Shown here: positions 46,912 through 56,128 of the stretch, in pieces | Layout of the letters: each line of letters begins with the position of its first letter | Numbering within the stretch: the first letter of the stretch is position 1 | Source of the DNA: an uncultured Flavobacteriales bacterium | Lineage (GTDB): Bacteria; Bacteroidota; Bacteroidia; Flavobacteriales_G; Salibacteraceae | Direction of reading: 5' to 3' | DNA length: 64,000 bases | Assembly (NCBI GenBank): GCA_913062955.1 | Contig: CAJXZP010000008.1 | Span: 27,932-91,931, forward strand | Translations under genes and position numbers: made by a program | The notes under the pieces: generated by a model | The model's database searches: none | Told to the model about the DNA's origin: nothing | The model's input: the letters and a program-made list of their open reading frames with translations, nothing else

Positions 46912-48047
46912 AATATTTCGTAATAGCAGGAGAAGCTTCGGGCGATCTTCACGGTTCCAACCTTATCAAAGCAATAAAAAAGGAAGATCCAGAAGCGGAG
47001 TTTTTGGCTTGGGGAGGGGACCTTATGGAAGATGCGGGAGCGACCATATTAAAGCACTTTAAGGAATTAGCCTTTATGGGCTTTTTAGTGGTTTTGCAAA
47101 ATCTCCGTACCATTTTGGGCAATGAGAAATTATGTAAATCACAAATTACGGAATTCAATCCCGATGCGGTAATTTTTATTGATTACCCTGGGTTCAATTT
47201 ACGGATTGCCAAATGGGCTAAGCATAATAAATTCAAAACCCTTTATTACATTTCGCCAAAGGTGTGGGCATGGAAACAAAGTCGTGCGAAAACCATCAAG
47301 AAGTATATTGACAAATTATATGTCATATTTCCATTTGAAGTTCCATTTTACAAGGCGTATGATTACGATGTAGAATTTATTGGGCACCCCTTAATGGATG
47401 CCATTGCACAATTTCAAAATGCAAGCGAAAGTGTAGAAAGCTTCAGAACAGAGAATCAATTATCTGACCTTCCCATTATTTCGATTTTACCGGGAAGTAG
47501 AAACGATGAGATTAGTTATATGCTTCCTATCATGTTAGATACGGCAAAGAAATTTCCGGAATATCAATTTGTGATTGCCGGAGCTCCGTCTCAAAATATT
47601 GCGTTTTATCAGCAGGTAGCAAAAACCAAGGAAATAAAAATTGTTTTTGGAAAAACATATGAGCTATTAAACCATTCGGTTGCCGGTTTAATTACCTCGG
47701 GTACGGCAACCCTTGAGGCCGCTTTATTTAACGTCCCTCAAATTGTTTGTTATGCGGGCAACCAAATTTCATACATCGTTGCAAAACGTCTCATTAAAGT
47801 AAAGTACATTTCTTTGGTCAACCTAGTTTTGGATGCGGAAGTGGTTAAAGAATACATTCAAGGCGATTTAAACCTAACGAATACCACAGCAGAGATGAAA
47901 CGTATTTTGTACAACGAAGACTACAAACAGAACATGCTCAATGAATATGAAGCCTTGCGAAGAGAGTTAGGAAATGCGGGAGCCTCCGAACGAACTGCAA
48001 AATTGATGTTAAAGTACTTGAAACCGGAGGCTACTCCGTTTCAATAA
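46908..48047 (+). CDS. lpxB: Lipid-A-disaccharide synthase
   Basis: 379 residues; joins UDP-2,3-diacylglucosamine and lipid X to form the lipid A disaccharide on the cytosolic side of the inner membrane, so the organism makes LPS or lipooligosaccharide. GT19 family features are GEASGDLHGSNLI at the N-terminus, YISPKVWAWKQSR, and LPGSRNDEISYMLP. The start is a TTG at 46908 overlapping the stop of the small membrane protein as TTGA. Confidence 0.96.
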   Translation: MKYFVIAGEASGDLHGSNLIKAIKKEDPEAEFLAWGGDLMEDAGATILKHFKELAFMGFLVVLQNLRTILGNEKLCKSQITEFNPDAVIFIDYPGFNLRIAKWAKHNKFKTLYYISPKVWAWKQSRAKTIKKYIDKLYVIFPFEVPFYKAYDYDVEFIGHPLMDAIAQFQNASESVESFRTENQLSDLPIISILPGSRNDEISYMLPIMLDTAKKFPEYQFVIAGAPSQNIAFYQQVAKTKEIKIVFGKTYELLNHSVAGLITSGTATLEAALFNVPQIVCYAGNQISYIVAKRLIKVKYISLVNLVLDAEVVKEYIQGDLNLTNTTAEMKRILYNEDYKQNMLNEYEALRRELGNAGASERTAKLMLKYLKPEATPFQ

Positions 48048-48080
48048 TTATTTTTGATACCTATTAGGAATCACCCGTTT

Positions 48081-49238
48081 ATGAATAAATCAATTCTTTT
48101 ACTATTTGCCATTTGGGTATCCATTACAGGTATTGCCCAACAAAGAGATCATCTAGCTTTAGGTTTATTCTGGAATGAAAAACCAGAAACTATTATCGTT
48201 TCGGTACGATCGGGTGAGTACATTTTGATTGCAGATAATACCCTTGAAATCCCCTTCAAAACCAACGATATGTTTCATATCAGTACAGTGGCTGGAAAAG
48301 TAAGGGTTAAAAATTTATCGAAATCATTTGGTTCTTTTTCTAAGGTAGAAATTATTGAAGTCAACGATACCAGTAGTTTAAATATTAAATCCAGTAAACC
48401 CAAGATGGCTAACCGGGTGTATGAAGATAATTTCAGAATCTACTCTTCCGGTAATAAACTCAAAATATTAAATGATGCTAAACTATCGAATTACGTGGCG
48501 GGTGTAGTTCAATGGGAGTCTGGAAATGGAAATTCGTTAGAGTACTATAAAGTTCAAGCCATAATAACACGTACCTACGCATTAAAGAACATTAATAAAT
48601 ACGAAGGGCAAGGATTTAATTTATGCGATCGAGTGGATTCTCAGGTTTATAAAGGGAGGTCCAAAAACAAAGGCATCTTATTGGCGGTCAAACAAACCAA
48701 AGATTTGGTTTTAGTGGATAATCAAATGAATTTGATTTCGGCTGTTTTCCATTCCAATTCGGGAGGAAGCACTCGAAATTCGGAAGATGTTTGGACGAGG
48801 AAAATGCCTTATTTAAGAGCTATTAAGGACACTTTTAGTATGGATCAACCGCACTATGCATGGGAAAAAACCATTCCCACTGAAAAGTGGCTGGGCACTT
48901 TATCCTCTAGGTATCATGTGGATGTAAAGAATAGTAAGATTAGAAAATATGTAAATTCTTATTGTCCTTCCAAACGTCAAAATTTCATGTTTCCTAAAAA
49001 CAATGTTCGATTAACTCGTGTACGCTCTACTTTTGGTTTACGGTCCACTGATTTTTGTGTTCAAGAAAAAGGGGGAAACGTCATTATAACAGGGGTAGGC
49101 TTCGGTCATGGTGTAGGCCTTTCCCAAGAAGGAGCAATGAAAATGACCCTTCAGGGATATTCATTTGAGGAGGTATTAATGTTCTACTACAAAAAAGTTC
49201 ACTTGGTAAATATGAGCACGATGGACATGTTGGAGTAA
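48081..49238 (+). CDS. SpoIID/LytB-domain exported protein
   Basis: 385 residues from ATG 48081, which starts a signal peptide (MNKSILLLFAIWVSITGIAQ); an earlier TTG at 48054 adds nine residues that break it. The SpoIID/LytB domain includes LSNYVAGVVQWESGNGNSLEYYKVQAIITRTYAL and GFGHGVGLSQEGAMKM. In Firmicutes, SpoIID is a murein lytic transglycosylase; activity here is likely but not certain. Follows lpxB by 33 bases. Confidence 0.88.
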   Translation: MNKSILLLFAIWVSITGIAQQRDHLALGLFWNEKPETIIVSVRSGEYILIADNTLEIPFKTNDMFHISTVAGKVRVKNLSKSFGSFSKVEIIEVNDTSSLNIKSSKPKMANRVYEDNFRIYSSGNKLKILNDAKLSNYVAGVVQWESGNGNSLEYYKVQAIITRTYALKNINKYEGQGFNLCDRVDSQVYKGRSKNKGILLAVKQTKDLVLVDNQMNLISAVFHSNSGGSTRNSEDVWTRKMPYLRAIKDTFSMDQPHYAWEKTIPTEKWLGTLSSRYHVDVKNSKIRKYVNSYCPSKRQNFMFPKNNVRLTRVRSTFGLRSTDFCVQEKGGNVIITGVGFGHGVGLSQEGAMKMTLQGYSFEEVLMFYYKKVHLVNMSTMDMLE

Positions 49239-49316
49239 CGGGTGTTTCTACCTGTTTATCAATAACTTAACACCACTTACACCCCCGAATAAAATTCTAT
49301 TTTATAAATTTAATCC

Positions 49317-51461
49317 ATGAAATGGATTAATTACATTCCCCTTTTTAGATTGGTCATTCCATTTTGTCTTGGAATCATTTCATGTTTTTACTTTCCTTAT
49401 CCCATTCAAGCTTCTCAATTAACCCTCTTAACCGCTTCTCTGGCCCTCTTGGTATTTTTACTTACCCACTATCGAAAACTTCACGTATCGTATAACCTTC
49501 GATGGGTTTTCGGTATTCTCTCCATTCTTATTTTTTTTGTTATTGGCTATCTATATGCTAACGCTCGTTTTGAAAAATTTGAACCGGATCATTATTTACA
49601 AACTAAAACGGGTCCATTTCCTATTCAGAGTTACGAGGCCACGCTGGTTACAGAACCGGAGATAAAGCCCAATTCCATAAAGGTGGTTTTGGAAATTAAC
49701 AAATACCGAAGCCACAATACCTGGACAGAATGTTCGGGAAAAGTATTGGTCTATTTTAAAAAAGAAACCCAATCCGAATTAAAATATGGCGATCAAATAT
49801 TGTTTTCAAAAATGCCAATGGAAATCTCACCTCCCACCAATTTTGATGAATTTGATTACAAAAGGTATCTATCCCATCATTACATTTATGAACGAATCTA
49901 TTTGTCATCCACTCAATTTAAAGTTATTGGGTTCCGTCCACCCTATTACCTTAAAAATAAAGCGATCAATTGGCGAAATTGGTTGGTCCATAGATACCTA
50001 GAATTTGGTATTAACGGAGAAGAATTAGCCATTATCTCGGCCCTTACTTTAGGCAAAAAAGAATCCCTGACTTCCGAATTAAAATCAGCGTATGCAACAG
50101 CTGGAGCCATGCATGTATTGGCCGTTTCGGGACTTCATGTGGGTATCGTATACTTGGTTTTACGTTTTCTATTCGGATGGATGGACCGATTTAAATATGG
50201 AAAAACTATAAAAGCCATACTGTTAATTATTTCCGTATGGTTTTATGCCATAATTACCGGTTTAAGTCCTTCCGTTATTCGAGCAGCTACCATGTTTAGT
50301 TTTATGATTTTCGCCCTATCCTTCAAAAGGAAAAGCAATATCTACAACACCCTTGCACTCTCTGGAATTGCCATACTATTATACGAACCATTTATGTTAC
50401 TGGAGGTGGGATTTCAACTGTCCTATTTGGCCGTAATTGGAATTATATATTTACATTCTCACCTCTACAAACTTCTTTATTTCCAAACTTGGATTCTGGA
50501 TAAGGCATGGGAAATTACTTGTGTTTCTTTATCCGCTCAATTAGTAACGGCCCCCCTAGGGATTTTATACTTTCATCAGTTCCCTAACTACTTTTTATTT
50601 TCAAACCTGTTGGTGATACCCGCTGCATTTTTTATCATTTTTCTAGCTATTGGCTTTCAGGCATTAGCGTTTATCCCCATTTTGGGAAAAGTTATTTCGT
50701 GGGCCTTATTAAATACGGTTTGGATCCTTAATTATTTGGTTAGACAATTAGAAGTCCTACCCTATGCTTTGATATCTGGTTTAGACATCTCCCTATTTGA
50801 AACATGGCTCATGTATTTATTAGTCCTGGCTTTAACTATTTGGCTTACCTTATTCAAAAACAGATTTTTGATCTATTCCCTGGGCATTATTCTTCTTTTG
50901 GTTACCAGTCAAACCCTAGAGAAGTATACACAGATGAACCAACGAGAAATCACATTTTTCAGTACGGGAAAAGACCCTTTAATTCAATTAAACTTGGGAA
51001 TACAACAACATCTTTTTGGAGATGTAGAACTACTTTCAAACAAGGACCGTATGCAGTTTTACGTACAGCATCACGACTGGAAAAGAGGGGTTAATATGGA
51101 TGGGAATAAACTCAATAACCAACAAAAAAAATATCGAAACTGGCTATGGTTTGGGAAAACGAAAATTCTACTCCTTACCAAAGAAAATTCCTTGTTACCC
51201 TATATTGGGAATAACCTTAATCACGATATTCTGTTTATAGACACCTACAAATTGCCCAAACAAGAGAAATTGGTATCCTTGGTAAAAGACAAAATCGTCA
51301 TCATCGGATCAAACGCCTCTAGAAAGGTAAAGCAATGCACCCAGCAAATTTGTGATTCATTAGACACGCCTTATTATTCCATTAAGGAAAATGGGGCCAT
51401 TAAAATTACCCTGAGTAAAAATTTAGAGCCTATGGTAATTACCCACCAAAAACCTCGTTAA
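49317..51461 (+). CDS. comEC: ComEC/Rec2-family DNA-uptake channel protein
   Basis: 714 residues. N-terminal DUF4131 region (about 60-200), the Competence membrane domain (LTLGKKESLTSELKSAYATAGAMHVLAVSGLHVGIVYLVL ... about 230-500) with some ten membrane helices, and a C-terminal 190-residue soluble tail without the metallo-beta-lactamase motifs found in longer ComEC. It should form the inner-membrane channel for transforming DNA. The 3' end overlaps the convergent MBL gene by 23 bases. TAAATTTA before the ATG (49305-49312) is a degenerate -7 element. Confidence 0.9.
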   Translation: MKWINYIPLFRLVIPFCLGIISCFYFPYPIQASQLTLLTASLALLVFLLTHYRKLHVSYNLRWVFGILSILIFFVIGYLYANARFEKFEPDHYLQTKTGPFPIQSYEATLVTEPEIKPNSIKVVLEINKYRSHNTWTECSGKVLVYFKKETQSELKYGDQILFSKMPMEISPPTNFDEFDYKRYLSHHYIYERIYLSSTQFKVIGFRPPYYLKNKAINWRNWLVHRYLEFGINGEELAIISALTLGKKESLTSELKSAYATAGAMHVLAVSGLHVGIVYLVLRFLFGWMDRFKYGKTIKAILLIISVWFYAIITGLSPSVIRAATMFSFMIFALSFKRKSNIYNTLALSGIAILLYEPFMLLEVGFQLSYLAVIGIIYLHSHLYKLLYFQTWILDKAWEITCVSLSAQLVTAPLGILYFHQFPNYFLFSNLLVIPAAFFIIFLAIGFQALAFIPILGKVISWALLNTVWILNYLVRQLEVLPYALISGLDISLFETWLMYLLVLALTIWLTLFKNRFLIYSLGIILLLVTSQTLEKYTQMNQREITFFSTGKDPLIQLNLGIQQHLFGDVELLSNKDRMQFYVQHHDWKRGVNMDGNKLNNQQKKYRNWLWFGKTKILLLTKENSLLPYIGNNLNHDILFIDTYKLPKQEKLVSLVKDKIVIIGSNASRKVKQCTQQICDSLDTPYYSIKENGAIKITLSKNLEPMVITHQKPR

Positions 51462-52302
51462 AGGAGAATGCTTGGTCTAAACGAACTCCTTTCTCGGTAT
51501 TCTTCAAGGTACATAATTCATTGGCATGATCATGTTCAAAAAAGATAAGGAAATCATTATCAGCAACACTTTTCAAAAAGGCACCTTTTTCGTCCAATGT
51601 AATTAACGGTCGTGTGTCGTATCCCATCACAAAAGGCAGTGGAATATGACCAATAGAAGGAAGCAAATCAGCTGCAAAAACGATGGTCTTGCCTTGGTAT
51701 TGAATATGAGGAATCATTTGTGCATCGGTATGCCCATCTGCAAATAATATATCAAAACCCAATTCGGAGTTTTTCAAAAAACCGCTATCCGGACGGTTAA
51801 TAAAGTTTAATTGACCACTTTCTTGAATGGGCAGAATATTCTCTTTAAGAAAAGAAGCCTTTTCACGTGCATTGGGTTCTGTAGCCCATTTCCAATGGCG
51901 GTCATTACTCCAAAATTTCGCATTTTTAAAGGCCGGTATCAACAATGTTCTATCCTTGTTCCATTCAATACTCCCCCCACAATGATCGAAGTGTAAATGG
52001 GTTAAAAACACATCGGTAATATCGTCTTTATGGTACCCTAATTTTGCCAAGTTACCGTCTAAAGAATCATCTCCATTGAGGTAATAATGGCCAAAAAATT
52101 TATCACTTTGTTTATCACCCAATCCATTATCAATCAGAATTAAACGCTCCCCATCTTCAATTAACATGGAACGCATGGCCCAATTACACAGATTTTTTTC
52201 ATCTGCTGGATTGGTTCGTTCCCATAAGGATTTTGGAACAACGCCAAACATAGCCCCCCCATCCAATTTAAAATTCCCGGTATTTAAAGGATAAATTTTC
52301 AT
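51439..52302 (-). CDS. MBL-fold metallo-hydrolase
   Basis: 287 residues with the metallo-beta-lactamase signature FLTHLHFDHCGG (HxHxDH, about residues 103-114), a later D/H pair (ADGHTDAQMI) and FFEHDH near the C-terminus. No signal peptide. Substrate unknown (lactonase- or glyoxalase-II-like). Last gene of a minus-strand set with DUF4924 and the OmpH-like lipoprotein. Confidence 0.88.
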   Translation of the reverse strand: MKIYPLNTGNFKLDGGAMFGVVPKSLWERTNPADEKNLCNWAMRSMLIEDGERLILIDNGLGDKQSDKFFGHYYLNGDDSLDGNLAKLGYHKDDITDVFLTHLHFDHCGGSIEWNKDRTLLIPAFKNAKFWSNDRHWKWATEPNAREKASFLKENILPIQESGQLNFINRPDSGFLKNSELGFDILFADGHTDAQMIPHIQYQGKTIVFAADLLPSIGHIPLPFVMGYDTRPLITLDEKGAFLKSVADNDFLIFFEHDHANELCTLKNTEKGVRLDQAFSFNEVFGG

Positions 52303-52313
52303 AATCTACTTCA

Positions 52314-52859
52314 TTAATTTAAACGGAACTCACCCTTTTCAGCCAAATGATACACCTTACCCAGGTAGGTTAAAAATTCGGTAAAGGTTTTTACGGCCTC
52401 CAAAGTTTCAGGAAATACTTCCTGCTTTTTCATCTTTAAGGTCATCACCCCGTAAATACCATTTAGCGCTAACTCAATGGGATTCAAAGTAGACCCAGAT
52501 GATTTTTGTGAAATTTCCACTAAATAGGAATTTGCAGCATCATATTTAGACTTGTACTTATCGTTACTAGCATCGGAGATTAAACGACCATGTAAATAGG
52601 ATAATTCACCAATAATATCAATCACTTCTTTCAAATGACCTCGATCCTCCACATTATCCTTTTCCATACTGGAAACCAAATCCTTATACCAATCCAACAA
52701 TTCCTTTTGTTGCTCCTTTTCCAAACCAGAAGGCTCCAAAATGGCTGACTTTATGAGACCCAAATTTAACTGGCAAGATCTGATAACATCTTCCGTATGG
52801 AACATATATAATACATACTCAATGATGTTTTCCGACCGTTTTTTATCTGCTTCTAACAT
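52314..52859 (-). CDS. DUF4924 family protein
   Basis: 181 residues, helical, starting MLEADKKRSENIIEYVLYMFHTEDVIRSC, the usual start of the Bacteroidota DUF4924 family. Function unknown. It begins directly after the stop of the OmpH-like gene and precedes the MBL hydrolase by 11 bases. Confidence 0.82.
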   Translation of the reverse strand: MLEADKKRSENIIEYVLYMFHTEDVIRSCQLNLGLIKSAILEPSGLEKEQQKELLDWYKDLVSSMEKDNVEDRGHLKEVIDIIGELSYLHGRLISDASNDKYKSKYDAANSYLVEISQKSSGSTLNPIELALNGIYGVMTLKMKKQEVFPETLEAVKTFTEFLTYLGKVYHLAEKGEFRLN

Positions 52860-53483
52860 TTATTCTCCTGTTTGTTCTGTTACGTTTTGAGCTGCATATT
52901 CTGCATTAAGCCCTGTCAATACATCTTGGGTAATATCCAATTCTTTATCGGCCCATCTAATAATTCCCAAATCGGAATTACTAAGAACCATTTCATAGGG
53001 TTTATCAATACAATACCTTTCCAAAAATTCATTAATGGCATTATGGATATCTCGATTATAACCCTGCTCAATTTCCATCAGTTTACGGGTATACTCTTCT
53101 TGCTTAATTTGTAAATTTTCTTGAGCTCGGATTAGTTTACTCTGTCTGTTTTGCCCCTCAAATTGGGATAAAGAGGGTGCATCACTTTGAAGCTTCTCCA
53201 TATCGGTACGTAACTTAGATTCCATTTGACGTAAAGTTCCTTCAAACTTCATGGTCTTTTCCCCCAGTAGATTTCTTAGAAATAAAGCATATTCATACTG
53301 GCTTAAAATTGAATCTGAATTTACCATGGCGATCACCCGTAATTTCCCCGTATTTTTTTCAACATTTGGAGAACTTACCTCCGTAGCTGGTTTTGAAGAA
53401 ACCTCTTCAGTAGATGGCGTTTGACACGAAATTATTCCTGCGCCAAAGAAACAAATTGCCATGGCTTTTGATACATTCTTCAT
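52860..53483 (-). CDS. OmpH/Skp-family lipoprotein
   Basis: 207 residues. Lipobox GIISC (Cys20), then a Ser/Pro/Thr/Glu linker, an N-terminal strand (RVIAMVNSDSILSQYEY), two long helices (about 75-145) and C-terminal strands (YEMVLSNSDLGIIRWADKELDITQDVL), the plan of the Skp periplasmic chaperone for outer-membrane proteins. Being membrane-anchored it may be a Bacteroidota variant. Promoter at 53528-53535. Confidence 0.86.
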   Translation of the reverse strand: MKNVSKAMAICFFGAGIISCQTPSTEEVSSKPATEVSSPNVEKNTGKLRVIAMVNSDSILSQYEYALFLRNLLGEKTMKFEGTLRQMESKLRTDMEKLQSDAPSLSQFEGQNRQSKLIRAQENLQIKQEEYTRKLMEIEQGYNRDIHNAINEFLERYCIDKPYEMVLSNSDLGIIRWADKELDITQDVLTGLNAEYAAQNVTEQTGE

Positions 53484-53527
53484 TTATTCAGTTTTAAGCA
53501 TCCAAAGGACACATTATTCAACGGCAA

Positions 53528-53535
53528 CAAATGTA
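53528..53535 (-). promoter_or_regulatory. -7 promoter element of the OmpH-like operon
   Basis: Minus strand TACATTTG, 44 bases before ATG 53483. Confidence 0.5.
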
Positions 53536-53608
53536 AATGAACAGGCTATAAAATGGATTTATTATAACATTTTTTTGAGGTAAAGTGATCAATTTAGAAA
53601 ATAGATTC

Positions 53609-54163
53609 TTAAAAGGTTTCTTTCAAAACTCTAAAAAAGAAGGGATCATTGGTTGTGGAAGAGGATTGATTAACAGGATAACCTAAGCCAATAATGTAGG
53701 GATTCCCCTTATGGTCATTTATCACTTCTAGTTTTATCAAGTGATTGGTAATATCATTTACCAACACATACCGTTCGGTTTCCGTAAATAAATGGGCTTC
53801 GGTTTTGGACTCTTTGGCCGCTTCAATTACCCTATAATTATTTTTGCGATACAATTCCTTCAAATAATCAAAAAGGTAATAGAACTCATCTGTATGCAAG
53901 TTTTTAGGCTTTTTAAAGGTAAATTCATTTTTACTATAATCAAATTGAAAGTACGCTTTTGGATCCTCCGATAGAATTAATTTTTTAATGAATGAGCTAC
54001 ATTTAACCAATCCATCCCCATATAACCACTGTGCAAACTTTACCTGTTCACTCGCATTTCTTTCTAATTTCAATTTCAGTACGGAAACGGGAACATCAAC
54101 TGGTTTCTCCCTTTTACCTGAGAAAATGGTATCCAAAACAAATTCTAGTTTTTTCGTAATCAT
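53609..54163 (-). CDS. Hypothetical protein
   Basis: 184 residues from ATG 54163 (a GTG six codons upstream is less likely). Mostly soluble, basic at the N-terminus, with helices and beta strands; ends in VLKETF. No signal peptide and no family I recognise. Alone on the minus strand between the OmpH-like operon and the CHU_C gene. Confidence 0.7.
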   Translation of the reverse strand: MITKKLEFVLDTIFSGKREKPVDVPVSVLKLKLERNASEQVKFAQWLYGDGLVKCSSFIKKLILSEDPKAYFQFDYSKNEFTFKKPKNLHTDEFYYLFDYLKELYRKNNYRVIEAAKESKTEAHLFTETERYVLVNDITNHLIKLEVINDHKGNPYIIGLGYPVNQSSSTTNDPFFFRVLKETF

Positions 54164-54246
54164 TAACGAGTGGTTTGTCACAAATTAATACCCTTTCCAC
54201 CAAATAATAACTTCAATCTATTTCACCAAAAACCCAATTTCATGTC

Positions 54247-54277
54247 AAAAAAAAAGCCTGAGTATAATACCCAGGCT
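54247..54277 (-). terminator. Intrinsic terminator after the CHU_C protein gene
   Basis: Minus-strand AGCCTG...CAGGCT stem, extended by GTAT/ATAC, followed by nine T; it follows the stop at 54303. Confidence 0.85.
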
Positions 54278-54302
54278 AACTAAAGTAAATTTATAAAATC
54301 AT

Positions 54303-55562
54303 TTAGAAGGAAATGAATGTACCTCCGAACTCTTGCATTACTCCATTTGGATCTGTTGTTGTTACTCTCCAAATAAATAAATCTCCTGAAGCAGGGAATT
54401 TCCCATTCACCTTCCCATCAAACTTTTGATTGGGATCTTTTGTTTCAAAAACGAGTTTACTGTTCTTATCTAGAACCTGTAACTTAAACTCAAAGTATCC
54501 CGTACTTAATACCTTCGGAAACCAATAGTCATTCCTCCCATCTCCGTTGGGAGTAAAGGAATTAGTTGCCAGTAAATTAAATTCCTTTTCAATTACAACA
54601 CGGTTATAATTGACACTCAAACAACCCTGTTTACTATATACTCTTAGGCTAATTGGATATTCTCCTTCTTTGGTATAGGTGTGTGAGATTTGTTCTCCTT
54701 TTAATTGGGTGCCATCCCCAAGGTTCCAGGAGTAAGAAGCCTCACCTTCAACCTCTAAAGAAAACTTTTGAACCGGAATCATCCCTTCTTCGTATTCCTC
54801 TTTAATCGTAAATATAGCATTTGGTTTTGGTTTAATATGGATAGAAACCGCTTCTGTAAAACGCTCATAATTCACTAAATAAGCTTTGATTTGAAAAGTT
54901 CCACCGTATAAAAAAATGTGATTTAATTCCTTTCCATTAAATACGGTTCCATCACTTAATTGCCATACTACATTTTCGATAGTCGGGTCACTTAATGAGG
55001 CCGTTACTGGAAGTCCTGCACAAATAGATGTACTAGATATTTTTACGTTCGGTAGTTCCAATTCATCCATGAAAATTTCCGCATCGACTAGCACCGGTTG
55101 TTCTTCCCGCTCTTCATTTGGGTTAATTTCCGTCACAGATATAGGTTCTTCTACCTTTTCCATGGGCGTATTAATGGGGGCTTTCTTTTCTAGTTCCTGA
55201 ACAGAAGCAGGTTTAGGAGTTTCCTTCTTTATAGCAGTCGATTTTCTTTCTTCTTCCAAAGTCTCGATTGCCACCAAAATTTCATCCTCCATCGTTACTG
55301 GGACGTCTTCAATAACTTCCACAGTTTCACTAACTAACTCTTGGGTCCCGATTACGTTTTCTTCTTTGTTTAAAGAAAAATACACAGCAGTACCCACAAG
55401 AATCACAGCAATAGCTGCCATACCCAAGTTCCTCAAACCATTTGGTTTAGGACTATCTAGGTGTTTTTCTAATTGAGTCCATTGATTGGCATCGTAAGGA
55501 ACCGTATGCTCCTCCGCTGCTTTTTTCAATTGTTCCTCAAATGGATTTAATTTATTTGACAT
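54303..55562 (-). CDS. Membrane-anchored protein with two PKD domains and a CHU_C C-terminus, paired with an ECF sigma factor
   Basis: 419 residues. A cytosolic N-terminus of about 44 residues (NPFEEQLKKAAEEHTVPYDANQW), a single membrane helix (about 45-63), an acidic linker, two PKD-type domains (about 172-245 and 250-325; SWNLGDGTQ ... HTYTKEGEYPISLRV), and a CHU_C domain (NSFTPNGDGRNDYWFP), the gliding-associated C-terminal module of type IX clients. The gene starts 2 bases after the sigma-factor stop, the usual layout for a sigma/anti-sigma pair. The N-terminus may bind the sigma factor; this is inference. It has a membrane anchor rather than a cleavable signal peptide. Confidence 0.83.
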   Translation of the reverse strand: MSNKLNPFEEQLKKAAEEHTVPYDANQWTQLEKHLDSPKPNGLRNLGMAAIAVILVGTAVYFSLNKEENVIGTQELVSETVEVIEDVPVTMEDEILVAIETLEEERKSTAIKKETPKPASVQELEKKAPINTPMEKVEEPISVTEINPNEEREEQPVLVDAEIFMDELELPNVKISSTSICAGLPVTASLSDPTIENVVWQLSDGTVFNGKELNHIFLYGGTFQIKAYLVNYERFTEAVSIHIKPKPNAIFTIKEEYEEGMIPVQKFSLEVEGEASYSWNLGDGTQLKGEQISHTYTKEGEYPISLRVYSKQGCLSVNYNRVVIEKEFNLLATNSFTPNGDGRNDYWFPKVLSTGYFEFKLQVLDKNSKLVFETKDPNQKFDGKVNGKFPASGDLFIWRVTTTDPNGVMQEFGGTFISF

Positions 55563-55564
55563 AC

Positions 55565-56128
55565 TTAATATTCTTTAAGCTTTACTAAGTTCCTTAATAA
55601 GTTTCTTTTCGCTTTAGATAAATTGGACTTTGAAGTTCCTACACTAATTCCAAGAATCTCTGCTATTTCATTATGCGAGTAATCTTCTATTACATACATA
55701 TTAAACACCAATCTATAAGCTGGAGACAGGTTTTGAATTTCTGTCATTACTCGTTCAGTTTCATTTAACAATGTGGTATTCCAGATTGCTTCTTCGTTTT
55801 CTTGTTGTGCTAACCAATCATATTCGGAGGCATCAATTGAAACAAATATTTTTTTATTCTGACGAATATGATCAATAGCGGAGTTCGACATAATTCGTCT
55901 CACCCATCCCTCAAAAGAACCATCCCCATGGTATTTCCCAATATTCTTAAAAACTTTAATAAAGCCCAGCTGAACCACATCTTGTGCCTCATCATTATCC
56001 GAAATATATCTCCGGCAAACACTGGTCATCTTTCCAAAGAATCTTTGAAAAATCCAATTTTGTGCTCTTCTATCTCCTTTTTTACAAAGAGTAATATACT
56101 CTTTTAAATCCTCAGATTTGTTCTTCAT
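55565..56128 (-). CDS. ECF-type RNA polymerase sigma factor
   Basis: 187 residues with region 2 (GDRRAQNWIFQRFFGKMTSVCRRYISDNDEAQDVVQLGFIKVFKNI; GSFEGWVRRIMSNSAIDHIR) and region 4 (LSPAYRLVFNMYVIEDYSHNEIAEILGISVGTSKSNLSKAKRNL), but no region 1 or 3. It is the only alternative sigma factor in the window. The downstream membrane protein is its probable sensor or anti-sigma. Confidence 0.94.
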   Translation of the reverse strand: MKNKSEDLKEYITLCKKGDRRAQNWIFQRFFGKMTSVCRRYISDNDEAQDVVQLGFIKVFKNIGKYHGDGSFEGWVRRIMSNSAIDHIRQNKKIFVSIDASEYDWLAQQENEEAIWNTTLLNETERVMTEIQNLSPAYRLVFNMYVIEDYSHNEIAEILGISVGTSKSNLSKAKRNLLRNLVKLKEY

